A stretch of DNA of 64,000 nt from NCBI RefSeq assembly GCF_900116865.1, contig NZ_FPCD01000005.1, positions 62,001-126,000 of the forward strand. Direction: 5' to 3'. The notes beneath the pieces are model-generated. The model did no database searches, had not been told where the DNA came from, and saw only the letters and a list, made by a program, of their open reading frames with translations. Shown in pieces: positions 29,412-38,539 of this stretch. The translations under genes and the position numbers were made by a program. How positions within the stretch are numbered: the first letter of the stretch is position 1; each line of letters starts with the position of its first letter. The stretch comes from Butyrivibrio sp. M55 (GTDB lineage Bacteria > Bacillota > Clostridia > Lachnospirales > Lachnospiraceae).

Positions 29412-29752
29412 CCCTAACCTCCGCATTTATAACACCTTGTTTTTCTGCTACGGACATTTGTGTGCGACGTAAAGAGTTTAGCATGCTAAAGTTCTGAAGG
29501 CAAGGCTTATTTTTGCCAAAAAAACATTTCCCTCCCCCATTCTCTTTGGTAATCATGCCAAACTACCGCTAATTACATGGGTTCCCATAGCACAATAGAA
29601 ACATTTTACCATAAGAGCCCCCTTTGGGCACAGGATTATAAAAAACGAAAAAACTGTGAACGCATGGAATAATTGGCTAAAGGGTGATTAGTTATGCTAT
29701 ACTTTTTCATTGGTTGACATCGTTTTTTTGGGTTTTAGGTTGTAGGTTTTAA
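29412..29752. other. Intergenic region between the ACT-hom-lysC operon and the DUF6044-like gene
   Basis: This 341-base gap separates two divergent operons and should hold both promoters. On the plus side a TATACT near 29698 precedes the membrane-protein gene; on the minus side a TATAAT near 29636 precedes the ACT gene and would give a leader of over 200 bases. The region has a perfect 14-base palindrome TTTAGCATGCTAAA (29477-29490) and a GGCAA/TTGCC hairpin near 29499. I find no T-box GGGTGG motif or known riboswitch core and no credible gene. Confidence 0.45.
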
Positions 29753-31516
29753 ATGAAACAAAAAGTTTTTAAGAATTGGTATTTTCTTGTTGTTTTAGGT
29801 ATAGTGGTCCTTCAGCTCGCCGTTTTTCTTATTGCAGGCAAATCTCATACGTTCATTGGCGTTCATGATAATCTGGACATTCACATAACCGATTACAAAT
29901 TGCTAAAGGATAATAATGCGTTCTTTTCACAGGGAAAGACTATTCCGCTTCTCGGCGGGATTGACAGAAATTTCCTGCTGTCAGAGTTTTACGCTTATTC
30001 CTGGCTTTATATGATTCTTCCGAATTTCGCGGCGTATATTACGGGATATTTTCTCAAGATATTCATCGCACTCTTTTCGGGAATTCTCTTGGGAAAAGAC
30101 ATTTTTGGAGATAAGTACAAAAGATACGAATGGGCTGTTGTGCTCTTTAGTTTCATCTACGGACTTTTGCCGCTCTATCCGGCATTCTCGTTTTCTTTTG
30201 CTTCGCTCCCGCTACTTGTATTCATAATCAGAAGGCTTAAAAACAGCGGCAAAAAAATCTATTACCTGCTCGCTTTTCTGTACCCGACGCTGTCGTATTT
30301 TACATTCTTCGGCCCTTTTATCCTGGGTTATATCTTTATCTACTTCATTTATCTTTGGGTAAAAGAAAAAAAGATAAACTTCAGAATCTTTACTGCTATG
30401 ATCCTTATGTCCGTAAGCTACATTCTTATTGAATACCGGCTTTTTGCCCTGATATTCGGCTCCGGACAGGCAACGATCAGAGACACGATGGTGATTGACG
30501 ACCTCTCTGCATCTGAGATCATATTCAGCATCTTTAATGTTTTTGTAAATAACATTTTCCACTGCGAAGACTTGCACAGAGTTGTGGTTCTTCCTTTGTT
30601 TGTCATTTCATTTATAGCTATAAATTTGGGATATATCAGGAGAAAAGAGCTAAAGCGTGCTCTTACAGATCCTTTTAACCTTGTATTTCTTTTTATAGTC
30701 GCAAACTGCATTATTTACGGCCTTTACAACAATCATGCCGTAAGAACTTTATTTGAAACGCTCGTTCCGCCTTTAAAGGGATGGCAGTTTAACAGAACTA
30801 TATTTTTTAACCCTCTTCTGTGGTACGCAGAAGCCCTTATCGCAATGGTACGCCTTTCTGACTACATTGCATTCAATGTGGGTGAAAAAAGCCGTTTAAA
30901 CGCGATTTTACCGTTTATTCCAAAGGCAGTCACTTTACTGGTCCTTCTCTCGGTAATGGGCACGCAGTCTTTATATAACGACTTTTTCAACACATGCTAT
31001 GTAAACACCTGGGAAGCACTTAAAGGACAGAAATCAGAGACCCTGTCCTACGGAGATTTCTTTTCCACAGAACTATTCGAAAAGATCAAGAAAGACATTG
31101 ATTATAACGGCGAATACAGCGTAGCTTACGGTTTTCATCCCGCTGTCCTATCTTACAACGAGATTGCGACTTTGGACGGATGCCTCAGCTACTACTATCA
31201 GTCATATAAGGATTCCTTCAGAAATGTGATCGCGCCTTCGCTGTCCGAATCTGAGGAAGCCCGCAACTACTACGACGATTGGGGCGCACGTGCCTATATC
31301 TTTTCAGGTAGCGACTACGGCATCTGGAATCCTGTAAGAACAGTTGATGTTGAAGACAAGCGTCTTCTTATCGATAGATCTGCATTTGAGCAATTAAACG
31401 GAAAGTATGTATTCTCACGAATAGAGATTTCAAACGGCGATGAGGCCGGATTTAAGCTCATCGGCAAATACTCGGATGCAAACTCACCATACACCATATG
31501 GGTTTACTCATTATAA
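29753..31516 (+). CDS. Large polytopic membrane protein (DUF6044-like)
   Basis: A 587-residue membrane protein with about eleven hydrophobic segments in the first 400 residues and a soluble C-terminal domain (about 410-587). Near the N-terminus FIGVHDNLDIHITDYKLL puts acidic residues in the first outer loop, as in GT-C-type transferases. I tentatively compare it to DUF6044 (YkoS-like) proteins. The C-terminal domain holds VAYGFHPAVLSYNEIATLDG and YYDDWGARAYIFSG. A UbiA-family gene follows after 18 bases, so a joint role in making and using a lipid-linked sugar is a reasonable hypothesis. The Shine-Dalgarno site is weak (TAGG). Confidence 0.65.
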   Translation: MKQKVFKNWYFLVVLGIVVLQLAVFLIAGKSHTFIGVHDNLDIHITDYKLLKDNNAFFSQGKTIPLLGGIDRNFLLSEFYAYSWLYMILPNFAAYITGYFLKIFIALFSGILLGKDIFGDKYKRYEWAVVLFSFIYGLLPLYPAFSFSFASLPLLVFIIRRLKNSGKKIYYLLAFLYPTLSYFTFFGPFILGYIFIYFIYLWVKEKKINFRIFTAMILMSVSYILIEYRLFALIFGSGQATIRDTMVIDDLSASEIIFSIFNVFVNNIFHCEDLHRVVVLPLFVISFIAINLGYIRRKELKRALTDPFNLVFLFIVANCIIYGLYNNHAVRTLFETLVPPLKGWQFNRTIFFNPLLWYAEALIAMVRLSDYIAFNVGEKSRLNAILPFIPKAVTLLVLLSVMGTQSLYNDFFNTCYVNTWEALKGQKSETLSYGDFFSTELFEKIKKDIDYNGEYSVAYGFHPAVLSYNEIATLDGCLSYYYQSYKDSFRNVIAPSLSESEEARNYYDDWGARAYIFSGSDYGIWNPVRTVDVEDKRLLIDRSAFEQLNGKYVFSRIEISNGDEAGFKLIGKYSDANSPYTIWVYSL

Positions 31517-31534
31517 AAAGCTTGGAGATGTACA

Positions 31535-32470
31535 ATGAAAAATTACGTTAAAATCGCCCGTCCCGACCACTGGATAAAAAACTTCTTTATCATGCCCGGA
31601 GTTGCAATTGCATTTCTACTGACCGAGCATTCGATACGAGATATAAATATTCTCAAACTTATATGCGCATTCTTTGCAACCTGCATGATTGCAAGCGCAA
31701 ACTATGTAATAAACGAATGGCTGGATGCACCTTTTGACAAGTTCCATCCGACCAAGAAAAACAGACCGGTCGTAGCGGAAAACATGAAGTTCTCGATTGT
31801 TATAGCCGAATACATTGCTCTTATTATTGTCGGTGTAATACTTTCATTACTTGTTAATAAGCCTTTCCTTATAACATCACTTATTCTTCTGTTTATGGGC
31901 TTTTTGTACAACGTAAAACCTTTCAGAACAAAAGACATCGCATATTTCGATGTTCTCTCCGAATCAATAAACAATATGCTTCGTCTCATGATGGGATGGT
32001 TCGTCGTAACAGATTCATCACTTCCCCCTTCAAGCATCCTGATCGGTTACTGGATGAGCGGAGCATTCCTCATGGCAACAAAACGCTTTGCAGAGTACAG
32101 AATGATCGGAAATCCTGAAACAGCAGGCTTATACAGGCGTTCATTCAATTACTATTCTGAGAAAACTCTTCTGGCATCTGCACTCTTCTATTCACTCGTA
32201 TCAACATTTTGCCTCGGGGTATTTCTCATAAAGTACCGCATCGAATATTTATTGTGCATGCCTCTTGTATTCCTGCTCTTCTCTTACTATGTTGCAATGG
32301 CGTTTGATCCCGATTCAGCGGTACAAAGACCCGAAAAACTCTTCAAAGAAAAAACTCTTATGTTTATGGTCTTCATAATTATTATCGCATTTACCGCCCT
32401 GACATTTGTAAATGTAGATTTTCTTCACAGTCTTACATCAAACGAACTAATATGGGTTCGCTCACGCTAA
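31535..32470 (+). CDS. UbiA-family prenyltransferase, DPPR-synthase-like
   Basis: A 311-residue membrane enzyme with seven to nine TM segments. ARPDHWIKNFF at the N-terminus and NEWLDAPFDKFHPTKKNRP (Asn60, Asp64, Asp68 forming the first NxxxDxxxD motif) match the subgroup that transfers phosphoribosyl from PRPP to polyprenyl phosphate. The second motif region KDIAYFDVLSESINNMLRL also fits. Product would be a polyprenyl-phospho-pentose used by membrane glycosyltransferases. TTGGAG precedes the ATG, 18 bases after the upstream membrane protein. Menaquinone-type UbiA enzymes are less likely given the WIKN motif. Confidence 0.82.
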   Translation: MKNYVKIARPDHWIKNFFIMPGVAIAFLLTEHSIRDINILKLICAFFATCMIASANYVINEWLDAPFDKFHPTKKNRPVVAENMKFSIVIAEYIALIIVGVILSLLVNKPFLITSLILLFMGFLYNVKPFRTKDIAYFDVLSESINNMLRLMMGWFVVTDSSLPPSSILIGYWMSGAFLMATKRFAEYRMIGNPETAGLYRRSFNYYSEKTLLASALFYSLVSTFCLGVFLIKYRIEYLLCMPLVFLLFSYYVAMAFDPDSAVQRPEKLFKEKTLMFMVFIIIIAFTALTFVNVDFLHSLTSNELIWVRSR

Positions 32471-32606
32471 CCTTTGAAAAGCGCATAAAATAGGGATAGC
32501 GACAGACTGGCTACAAGCATTTTGGACCTGTTGCTTGTTATTTTTATGATTGTAACGGATACTGGAATTACACTTGCAGGTGATAATTCGAAAGGAGCAA
32601 GATAAT

Positions 32607-33620
32607 ATGGTCGAGTTTGGCGAGCAGCTCAGAAAAGCACGTGAAGCAAAAGGATTAACACAACAAACACTCGCGGAACAGTTATTTGTTACAAGACAAG
32701 CCGTTTCAAAATGGGAATGCGGTGAAAGGTATCCCGATCTTCCTACTACAAAGAAAATATCAGAAGCACTGGATGTCAGCCTCGATGACCTATTATCCGG
32801 AAAAGATATGAATAAAGTCATAGAAAGAAACTCTATAGTAGATAATAACCTTGCAGAAAAAGTGATTTTTACTGTCTATGCTGTTTTTTTATTTCGTTGT
32901 TTGAGTATGATTTCCACGGATCTTTTTACATGCAGCTTTATAAAAGAAACTACAACTTATGAATATTTTCACGCTGATTCTTTTTTCAATGAGAACGCCG
33001 CATGGATAATGATTCCTAAGATTATATTCTGCGCTCTGACATTAGTCTTAATTTATGGATTCATTCACGTAGCAAAAGGGACTCTTTCCCCTAAGATAAC
33101 TGGCATTATTGGAATAGTGACTTTTGCCACAAGCAGTTTGATTCATGTCACACAGATAATCACCTTTAAGATAATGCCTTTAATCTTCGCAGAGCCTCTT
33201 AAATATAACTTCTCTATTGATACTTTAACTTCTGTAATAAAGCCAAATTTATTGTATGTAATTCTTATACTTATTCCGGCTGTAATCGGAGCTGTGGCTA
33301 CATTATTCTATTTTATTCGTGGAAACAATAAGATAGTGTGGAAAGTTTTATTTATCATAATGACAACATCGGAAATTATAATCACTTATAAATTTGCTAT
33401 TTCTTGGCAAAATAAATTAAACTCATATCTACCGTCTCTTTCACAGCGAGATTTCTTTGGGATATTTGCCTGGCTTGAAGGCGCAAATTCAGAAAAATAC
33501 ACATACTGTGGTGCAATATATGTATTTCTGCTTTTCCAAGCTGTAGCGCTATGGATAAAGAAAATAAAAGCCACACATGATGCAGAATCAAGCAAGCTCC
33601 CCCAAGCAAGTGAAGCATAA
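32607..33620 (+). CDS. XRE-type regulator with a membrane domain
   Basis: A 337-residue protein. Residues 1-70 form an XRE/Cro helix-turn-helix (FGEQLRKAREAKGLTQQTLA, then TRQAVSKWECGERYPDLP). The rest has about five to six hydrophobic segments, so it is a membrane-tethered DNA-binding protein. The ATG at 32607 lies 9 bases after AGGAG; an open frame begins earlier but without a ribosome site. It follows the UbiA gene by 136 bases and is closed by a strong terminator. Target and signal are unknown. Confidence 0.88.
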   Translation: MVEFGEQLRKAREAKGLTQQTLAEQLFVTRQAVSKWECGERYPDLPTTKKISEALDVSLDDLLSGKDMNKVIERNSIVDNNLAEKVIFTVYAVFLFRCLSMISTDLFTCSFIKETTTYEYFHADSFFNENAAWIMIPKIIFCALTLVLIYGFIHVAKGTLSPKITGIIGIVTFATSSLIHVTQIITFKIMPLIFAEPLKYNFSIDTLTSVIKPNLLYVILILIPAVIGAVATLFYFIRGNNKIVWKVLFIIMTTSEIIITYKFAISWQNKLNSYLPSLSQRDFFGIFAWLEGANSEKYTYCGAIYVFLLFQAVALWIKKIKATHDAESSKLPQASEA

Positions 33621-33636
33621 ATATAACGATGATTTA

Positions 33637-33686
33637 TAAAAAGCCATATCAATCCTTTTCTAATGAGATTGATATGGCTTTTTTTG
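33637..33686 (+). terminator. Terminator after the XRE regulator gene
   Basis: AAGCCATATCAATC and GATTGATATGGCTT form a 14-bp perfect stem with a 12-base loop and are followed by TTTTTT. Confidence 0.9.
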
Positions 33687-33694
33687 GCATGCGA

Positions 33695-33725
33695 AAGGCC
33701 ATGGTATGGGGAATACCATGGCCTT
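33695..33725. terminator. Perfect hairpin downstream of the sugar-permease operon
   Basis: AAGGCCATGGTAT and ATACCATGGCCTT pair over 13 bp around a 5-base loop. It is 79 bases beyond the permease stop on the minus strand and lacks a long T tract, so it may be a 3' stabiliser or a weak terminator. Confidence 0.55.
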
Positions 33726-33803
33726 CCATAACGCTTATAAAAGGAAAGAGTATCTTCACCTCGCGGACAAGCAAGATGAAGAGTAGTAAATAACTAAGTC
33801 AGA

Positions 33804-34679
33804 TTATCCCTTTACACCACCGAGCGTAACACCGCCGACAATGTGTCTGGATAATAAAAGATAAACAACTATAACAGGGAAGATAGAGAATGAAATCATT
33901 ACATATACCTGTCCCATGTCAAACTTAAGCCAGTCTGCACTTCTGAGCTGAGCTATAAGTATAGGAAGTGTCTTCTTTGTGTCTGTGTGAAGCACAAGTG
34001 CAGGAGTAAAGTAGTTATTCCAGCTTGTTACGAAACTGAAGATTGCCTGAACAGCAACAGCAGGTTTCATAAGCGGTACTACAATCTTGTTGAATGTGCC
34101 CCACTCTGTAGATCCGTCGATTCTGGCAGCTTCCACAAGAGAAAGAGGAAGTGTAGAATCCATGTACTGCTTCATAAAGAAAAATACTGCAGGTGAAGCA
34201 ATAGCCGGAACAATAAGTGGTGTAAACTTATCATCCAATCCCATCTTTCCGATAAGCTGCAAAAAACCAAGTGCAGTTACCTGAGTAGGGATCATCATAA
34301 CCATCAAAATAAATGTAAAAATGAACTTCTTAAGCTTAAAGTCATAAGCGTGTATTGCATACGCTGTCATCGTAGAAAAATATGTAGCAAATACCGCTGT
34401 TAGTGTAGCAACAATAAGCGAATTAATCAAGCCATTAAATATAGGCAAAGTTCCATGTACAAGATTATCCCAGTTTGTTCCAAGGAAATTTCCCGGAGCG
34501 GGACTGAATCCTCTTGTAAGATCTGCGTTTGATCTGGTTGAATTTATAAACAAAACATAGAACCAGAAAAGGCAGATAAATGTTATCAATACTAATATTA
34601 TATACGCTATCACGCGTCTAGCGTGAACCGATGCTCCGGTATCACTCTGTCCGGCCATCGCAATTCTTTTTTCTTCCAT
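33804..34679 (-). CDS. ABC sugar transporter permease (MalG-like)
   Basis: A 291-residue inner-membrane permease with six TM segments. The cytoplasmic EAA loop reads EAARIDGSTEWGTFNKIVVP, continuing LMKP, and contacts the shared ATPase (not encoded here). RGFSPAPGNFLGTNWDN between TM1 and TM2 is typical of the CUT1 carbohydrate family. GGAGG precedes the ATG. It is last of lacI-SBP-permease-permease, which imports an oligosaccharide. Beside cellobiose phosphorylase, cellobiose or a cellodextrin is the likely cargo. Confidence 0.95.
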   Translation of the reverse strand: MEEKRIAMAGQSDTGASVHARRVIAYIILVLITFICLFWFYVLFINSTRSNADLTRGFSPAPGNFLGTNWDNLVHGTLPIFNGLINSLIVATLTAVFATYFSTMTAYAIHAYDFKLKKFIFTFILMVMMIPTQVTALGFLQLIGKMGLDDKFTPLIVPAIASPAVFFFMKQYMDSTLPLSLVEAARIDGSTEWGTFNKIVVPLMKPAVAVQAIFSFVTSWNNYFTPALVLHTDTKKTLPILIAQLRSADWLKFDMGQVYVMISFSIFPVIVVYLLLSRHIVGGVTLGGVKG

Positions 34680-34695
34680 TGTTAAGCCTCCAAAA

Positions 34696-35604
34696 TCAAT
34701 CCTTATCCTCGCCTGTCGTGAACTTAAATACGATCAAGCTGAGTATACCGGTAATAATAAACATAAATACCGAAAGAGCACCACCAAGACCAAAGTTCTT
34801 ACTGAAAAGATGCTTGTTAAGATACATAATCAAGGTCATTGAAGATCTCATAGGATCGCCTGTACCGTTTGTCAAAATCTGAGGTACATCAAACATCTGG
34901 AGTCCACCGATCAATGATGTAATCATAACATAAATAAGAATCGGTTTTAACAAAGGCAATGTAATTTTATAGAAAATTTGAGTGGCTGTAGCACCATCAA
35001 CCTGTGCCGCTTCGAAAAGCGAAGGGTCAATACCCATCATTCCTGCCATCAAAAGAATTGTCGTATTTCCAAACCACATAAGGCAGTTCATAAAAGCAAC
35101 CAAGCCACGAACTGACCAAACATGGGCCATGAACTGATAAGGTTCTTTTAAAAATCCAATCTGTACCAAAATCGAATTGATAGGGCCTGAATTTGAGAAC
35201 AATGTGAAAAACAACATTGCAAATGCTGAGGCCATTATCAGATTTGGAAGGTAAATAACTGTCTTAAAAAAGCCTTGTGCCTTCAATCTAAGTGACGGAT
35301 CTGTAAACCATGCTCCCAACAAAAGTGAAAGAAGGATCTGCGGAATAAATCCCAAAATCCACATTATCAAAGTGTTCTTTAAATATGTAGGAAGATCTCC
35401 GTTTGTAATTATTGTTGCAAAATTCTGTAATCCGACAAAATTCGGACCGATCTGTTTTAATCCCGAGCGATAATTCTCAAAGAATGAATTATAAATTGTT
35501 GAAAAAAGCGGTATCATCTGAAATACCAGATAAATTACCACGAACGGAATAAGGAAAATGTAGCCCCATTTATTATAACTGACTACTTTGCTCTTCTTTT
35601 TCAT
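34696..35604 (-). CDS. ABC sugar transporter permease (MalF-like)
   Basis: A 302-residue permease with six TM segments and the EAA loop EAAQVDGATATQIFYKITLP followed by LLKP. The start I use, MKKKSKVVSYNKWGYIFLIP, gives the normal CUT1 length; a frame opening 19 codons earlier would run through a stable hairpin. The gene lies 92 bases behind the binding protein and 16 bases before its partner permease. It works with the lipoprotein encoded upstream and an ATPase encoded elsewhere. Confidence 0.94.
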   Translation of the reverse strand: MKKKSKVVSYNKWGYIFLIPFVVIYLVFQMIPLFSTIYNSFFENYRSGLKQIGPNFVGLQNFATIITNGDLPTYLKNTLIMWILGFIPQILLSLLLGAWFTDPSLRLKAQGFFKTVIYLPNLIMASAFAMLFFTLFSNSGPINSILVQIGFLKEPYQFMAHVWSVRGLVAFMNCLMWFGNTTILLMAGMMGIDPSLFEAAQVDGATATQIFYKITLPLLKPILIYVMITSLIGGLQMFDVPQILTNGTGDPMRSSMTLIMYLNKHLFSKNFGLGGALSVFMFIITGILSLIVFKFTTGEDKD

Positions 35605-35630
35605 ACCCGTTACCCTTCTGAATAAATATT

Positions 35631-35662
35631 TGTGGAACGCATTGCGAACAATACGTTCCACA
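35631..35662 (-). promoter_or_regulatory. Intercistronic RNA hairpin with UUCG loop
   Basis: Read on the minus strand, TGTGGAACGTATTG, a TTCG loop, and CAATGCGTTCCACA form a 14-bp stem with one G-U pair. It lies between the binding-protein stop and the first permease start and has no T tract. Such stems often stabilise the 3' end of binding-protein mRNA so that it is made in excess over permease; that role is inferred. Confidence 0.6.
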
Positions 35663-35695
35663 ATGATAAATCTAAAACTACAAATTACTTACTGA

Positions 35696-37099
35696 TTACT
35701 CAGTCTTTAATTCAGGATACTTCTCAACGATAGCTGAATTGAACATGTCAAGAGCCTGGTCGAGAGTAGCGTTGCCGTCGAAGTAGTTCTTCATAGCTTT
35801 CTGGAACTCTTCGTTACAACCCTGATCGTATTCGCACTGGTTAGAAAGATCGCACTTCTCAGCACCGTTGCAGAACATTGCAAGAGGGTTCTGTCCACCA
35901 AGAGGAGCAAATGCATACTCGTCCTTAGTTGCTGCTTCTTCCATAGCAGGCTTGTTGTTTACGAAATCACTGTCCTTAGCAACGATATCAAGCATGATAT
36001 CCTTATTTGTTGTAAGCTGCTTCATGATATCTGCAACAAGAGATACATTGTCTGTTCCCTGAGCTGCGCAGATCCATGTTCCGCCCCAGAAGAATCCCTG
36101 AGGTCCTTCTGTTGCACCCCAACCACCGTCGTGAGCGATTGAGCCTTCTTTATCAGCAGCCATTGAGAAGTTGATCATCCAAGCGGGTCCAAAGTAGCAG
36201 AATGTCTTTCCGTCAGGATAGAATCCCTTGCTCCAGTCATCGCTCCAAAGATCTGATGTAGAACCAACCTCTTTAGCGTCAACCATCTTCTTTGTCATCT
36301 CAACCCATTTCATGATGCTGGGATCAACCTTAACTACTCCATCCTGTACCCACTTACCTGATACATTGTTAGAGAATACACGATAAGCATCGTTAGTTGT
36401 TGATGTCATGCTGTAGCCCTTAGCCTTCATCTGCTCAGCTGTCTTAAGGAATGTATCCCAATCAGCTACAGCCTTCTGAACTTCAGCGGGTTCGTCAGAA
36501 CCAAGAACATCTTTAGCAGCTGCACGGTTGTAAATAAGAACACCGGGACAGCCCTGCCATGAAAGACCCTTAAGCTTTCCGTTAGAATCTGTCATAACAT
36601 CCTGTGTATATTTGTACTGGTTAGCGATGTCAGCGTCTGCGATACCAAGATCTGCAACAGGCATTGAAACATCGGCATCTACATATTTAAGTGCGTAGTC
36701 AGCCTCTACAAGGAAAATATCAATCTTGTCATCAGCAGCTGCGTCAGCCTGCTTAAGAAGAGCCTCGTCGAGGTTGTTCTGATAAGCATTGTCCTGGCTG
36801 GGTGTGATATTCCACTTTACAGTTACATCACCGATTTTTCCTGAAGTTGCATCTGTCTCTGTATATCCAGGATAGTGATCTGCAACTCTGCTCTTGAACT
36901 CTTCGTTCCAGCAGTAAATATTGAGGACTTTACCCTCATCTCCAGCAGCTGCAGGTGCATCTGCTGCAGTTGCATCTGCTGCGTTTCCATCAGCTGATGC
37001 TCCGGTTGAAGCAGCAGTGTTTGCATTTCCGCCACAAGCAGTAAGCATTCCTGCTACCATAGTCATAGAAAGAAGTAACCCAAGTACTCTTTTCTTCAT
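35696..37099 (-). CDS. Extracellular sugar-binding lipoprotein (CUT1)
   Basis: A 467-residue solute-binding lipoprotein. MKKRVLGLLLSMTMVAGMLT ends in the lipobox LTAC, so it is diacylated at Cys. An Ala/Asp-rich linker precedes the family 1 binding domain (LNIYCWNEEFKSRVADHYPG onward). The ATG at 37099 has GGGAGGT 6 bases upstream; the ATG at 37114 sits inside that ribosome site. It follows lacI by 71 bases and is followed by the intercistronic hairpin and two permeases. Substrate probably cello-oligosaccharide, inferred from the divergent GH94 gene. Confidence 0.95.
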   Translation of the reverse strand: MKKRVLGLLLSMTMVAGMLTACGGNANTAASTGASADGNAADATAADAPAAAGDEGKVLNIYCWNEEFKSRVADHYPGYTETDATSGKIGDVTVKWNITPSQDNAYQNNLDEALLKQADAAADDKIDIFLVEADYALKYVDADVSMPVADLGIADADIANQYKYTQDVMTDSNGKLKGLSWQGCPGVLIYNRAAAKDVLGSDEPAEVQKAVADWDTFLKTAEQMKAKGYSMTSTTNDAYRVFSNNVSGKWVQDGVVKVDPSIMKWVEMTKKMVDAKEVGSTSDLWSDDWSKGFYPDGKTFCYFGPAWMINFSMAADKEGSIAHDGGWGATEGPQGFFWGGTWICAAQGTDNVSLVADIMKQLTTNKDIMLDIVAKDSDFVNNKPAMEEAATKDEYAFAPLGGQNPLAMFCNGAEKCDLSNQCEYDQGCNEEFQKAMKNYFDGNATLDQALDMFNSAIVEKYPELKTE

Positions 37100-37170
37100 A
37101 ACCGTACCTCCCATTCTTTTGCGTTAAATAATTGTTGTGTGTATTTAAAATGGCTCTGCCATCTCAAATC

Positions 37171-38196
37171 TTACTGAATCTTTTTAACGGATTCCCCTTT
37201 TTCCAATGTACCTTCAACTACAATCTGCTCAACCAGTGTCCCCTTAGGATTGTTTATAAGGTCGATCAATTTGGTTGCCGCTATTCCACCGATTTTCTCA
37301 GAATTCTGCACCACTGTGGTAAGTCTCGGAGAAAGACGCTTTGCAAGTTCAAGTCCATCATATCCTGCAATTGAAATATCTTCCGGTATTCTGAGATTTC
37401 TCTGTCTTATAGCATTTATTCCGCCAAGTGCCGCAAAATCATCGGGATAAAGAATGCATGTCGGCGGTTCCGGAAGATCCAAAAGCTTGTTAGTTGCCTC
37501 ATATGCGGCATCAGTATCTCTATAAGGAGATACAACCACATATTCATCCGGAATCTCTACTCCCAATTCCTGAAGTGTCTTATAAAAACTTGTAAGTCTG
37601 TTCTGTGTAACGGATGAACCCGCACCGTGAACATATGCCACTTTCCTGTGCCCCTGCCCGTAAACATAATTTACAAGCTCTCTCATCCCTTTTACATTAT
37701 CAGACACGATTGAAGTCCTGTTAAAAAAGATATGGTCGATCGTGACGACCGGTATATTGCTCTTAATAAGTTCCTCAACTTCCGGATCGGAGAAATCAAC
37801 ACATGCTATAACCACTCCATCAAAGCCTCTGTATATCGCATGTGACAGATAGGACATATTGTTGATCTTCGCCTTGCCTCCATTAATGAAGGTTATATCA
37901 AAACCATTCTCCTCCGCAGTCTTCTTGAAACTGTTCAATACATGATTGAAGTAGTCATGCGTAAGACCGCTGTTAGCTTCATCAACAAACAAGACTCCGA
38001 TGTTGTTGGTTCTGTTTGTCTTCAAAGCCTGCGCAGCCGCATTCGGGTGATACCCGAGCTTATCAGCAACTGCCCGTATATGTTCCTTAGTTTCCTGCCC
38101 TATGTCGCTATGATCGTTAAGTGCCTTAGACACTGTAGCTATGGACACTCCACAAGCAACGGCAATATCCTTTAATGAAACATTACGCTTAGCCAT
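37171..38196 (-). CDS. LacI-family regulator of the cellobiose locus
   Basis: A 341-residue repressor with N-terminal helix-turn-helix (VSLKDIAVACGVSIATVSKA), hinge (LGYHPNAAAQALKTNRTNNI) and a sugar-binding effector domain. It is divergent from cellobiose phosphorylase and upstream of its transport genes. Two CG-centred palindromes in the intergenic region, AAAACGTTTT and CTTAAACGTTTAAG, are likely binding sites. I use the ATG at 38196; a GTG at 38232 is in frame but has no ribosome site. Cellobiose as inducer is inferred. Confidence 0.92.
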   Translation of the reverse strand: MAKRNVSLKDIAVACGVSIATVSKALNDHSDIGQETKEHIRAVADKLGYHPNAAAQALKTNRTNNIGVLFVDEANSGLTHDYFNHVLNSFKKTAEENGFDITFINGGKAKINNMSYLSHAIYRGFDGVVIACVDFSDPEVEELIKSNIPVVTIDHIFFNRTSIVSDNVKGMRELVNYVYGQGHRKVAYVHGAGSSVTQNRLTSFYKTLQELGVEIPDEYVVVSPYRDTDAAYEATNKLLDLPEPPTCILYPDDFAALGGINAIRQRNLRIPEDISIAGYDGLELAKRLSPRLTTVVQNSEKIGGIAATKLIDLINNPKGTLVEQIVVEGTLEKGESVKKIQ

Positions 38197-38290
38197 ATCA
38201 ATAAATACCCTTGAACTTAATCGTTTTCGCACGATAAATATACATCATAATGACTCCAGAAGCAATAAAAAAATCGTATTTTTTGTGCAC

Positions 38291-38318
38291 ATTATATATC
38301 TTTGTTTGTTTTTTACAA
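38291..38318 (-). promoter_or_regulatory. Putative promoter of lacI-SBP-permease operon
   Basis: On the minus strand TTGTAA (38313-38318) and TATAAT (38291-38296) are separated by 16 bases, predicting a start near 38284 and an 88-base leader to lacI. Confidence 0.6.
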
Positions 38319-38379
38319 AATCTACTCTCTTTTTTCATATATAATTCTGATTTTGGTTACAATTGGTTAATGATTTAGT

Positions 38380-38389
38380 AAAACGTTTT
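38380..38389. promoter_or_regulatory. Putative LacI/CcpA-type operator
   Basis: AAAACGTTTT is a perfect 10-base palindrome with central CG, 62 bases upstream of the lacI -35. It is centred 162 bp from the palindrome at 38540-38553. Confidence 0.45.
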
Positions 38390-38495
38390 CGAAATATCAT
38401 TTATCCCCAGTGTCCACCTGCGGTTTTATGCGTGTTGTCTCTGAAACGCGCACAGGACAACGGTTTAAGGGCAATAATATTTGTGATATTTTGTG

Positions 38496-38524
38496 TTGCA
38501 ATATAGGGACTTCCCATATATAAT
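38496..38524 (+). promoter_or_regulatory. Promoter of cellobiose phosphorylase gene
   Basis: TTGCAA (38496-38501), a 17-base spacer and a perfect TATAAT (38519-38524) predict transcription from about 38531, immediately before the operator palindrome. Confidence 0.75.
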
Positions 38525-38539
38525 GTCTCTAGTAATTAT

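Noticed and set aside
29412-29752. T-box or threonine riboswitch before the ACT-hom-lysC operon
   Set aside because: No T-box GGGTGG motif, specifier stem or terminator is visible on the minus strand.
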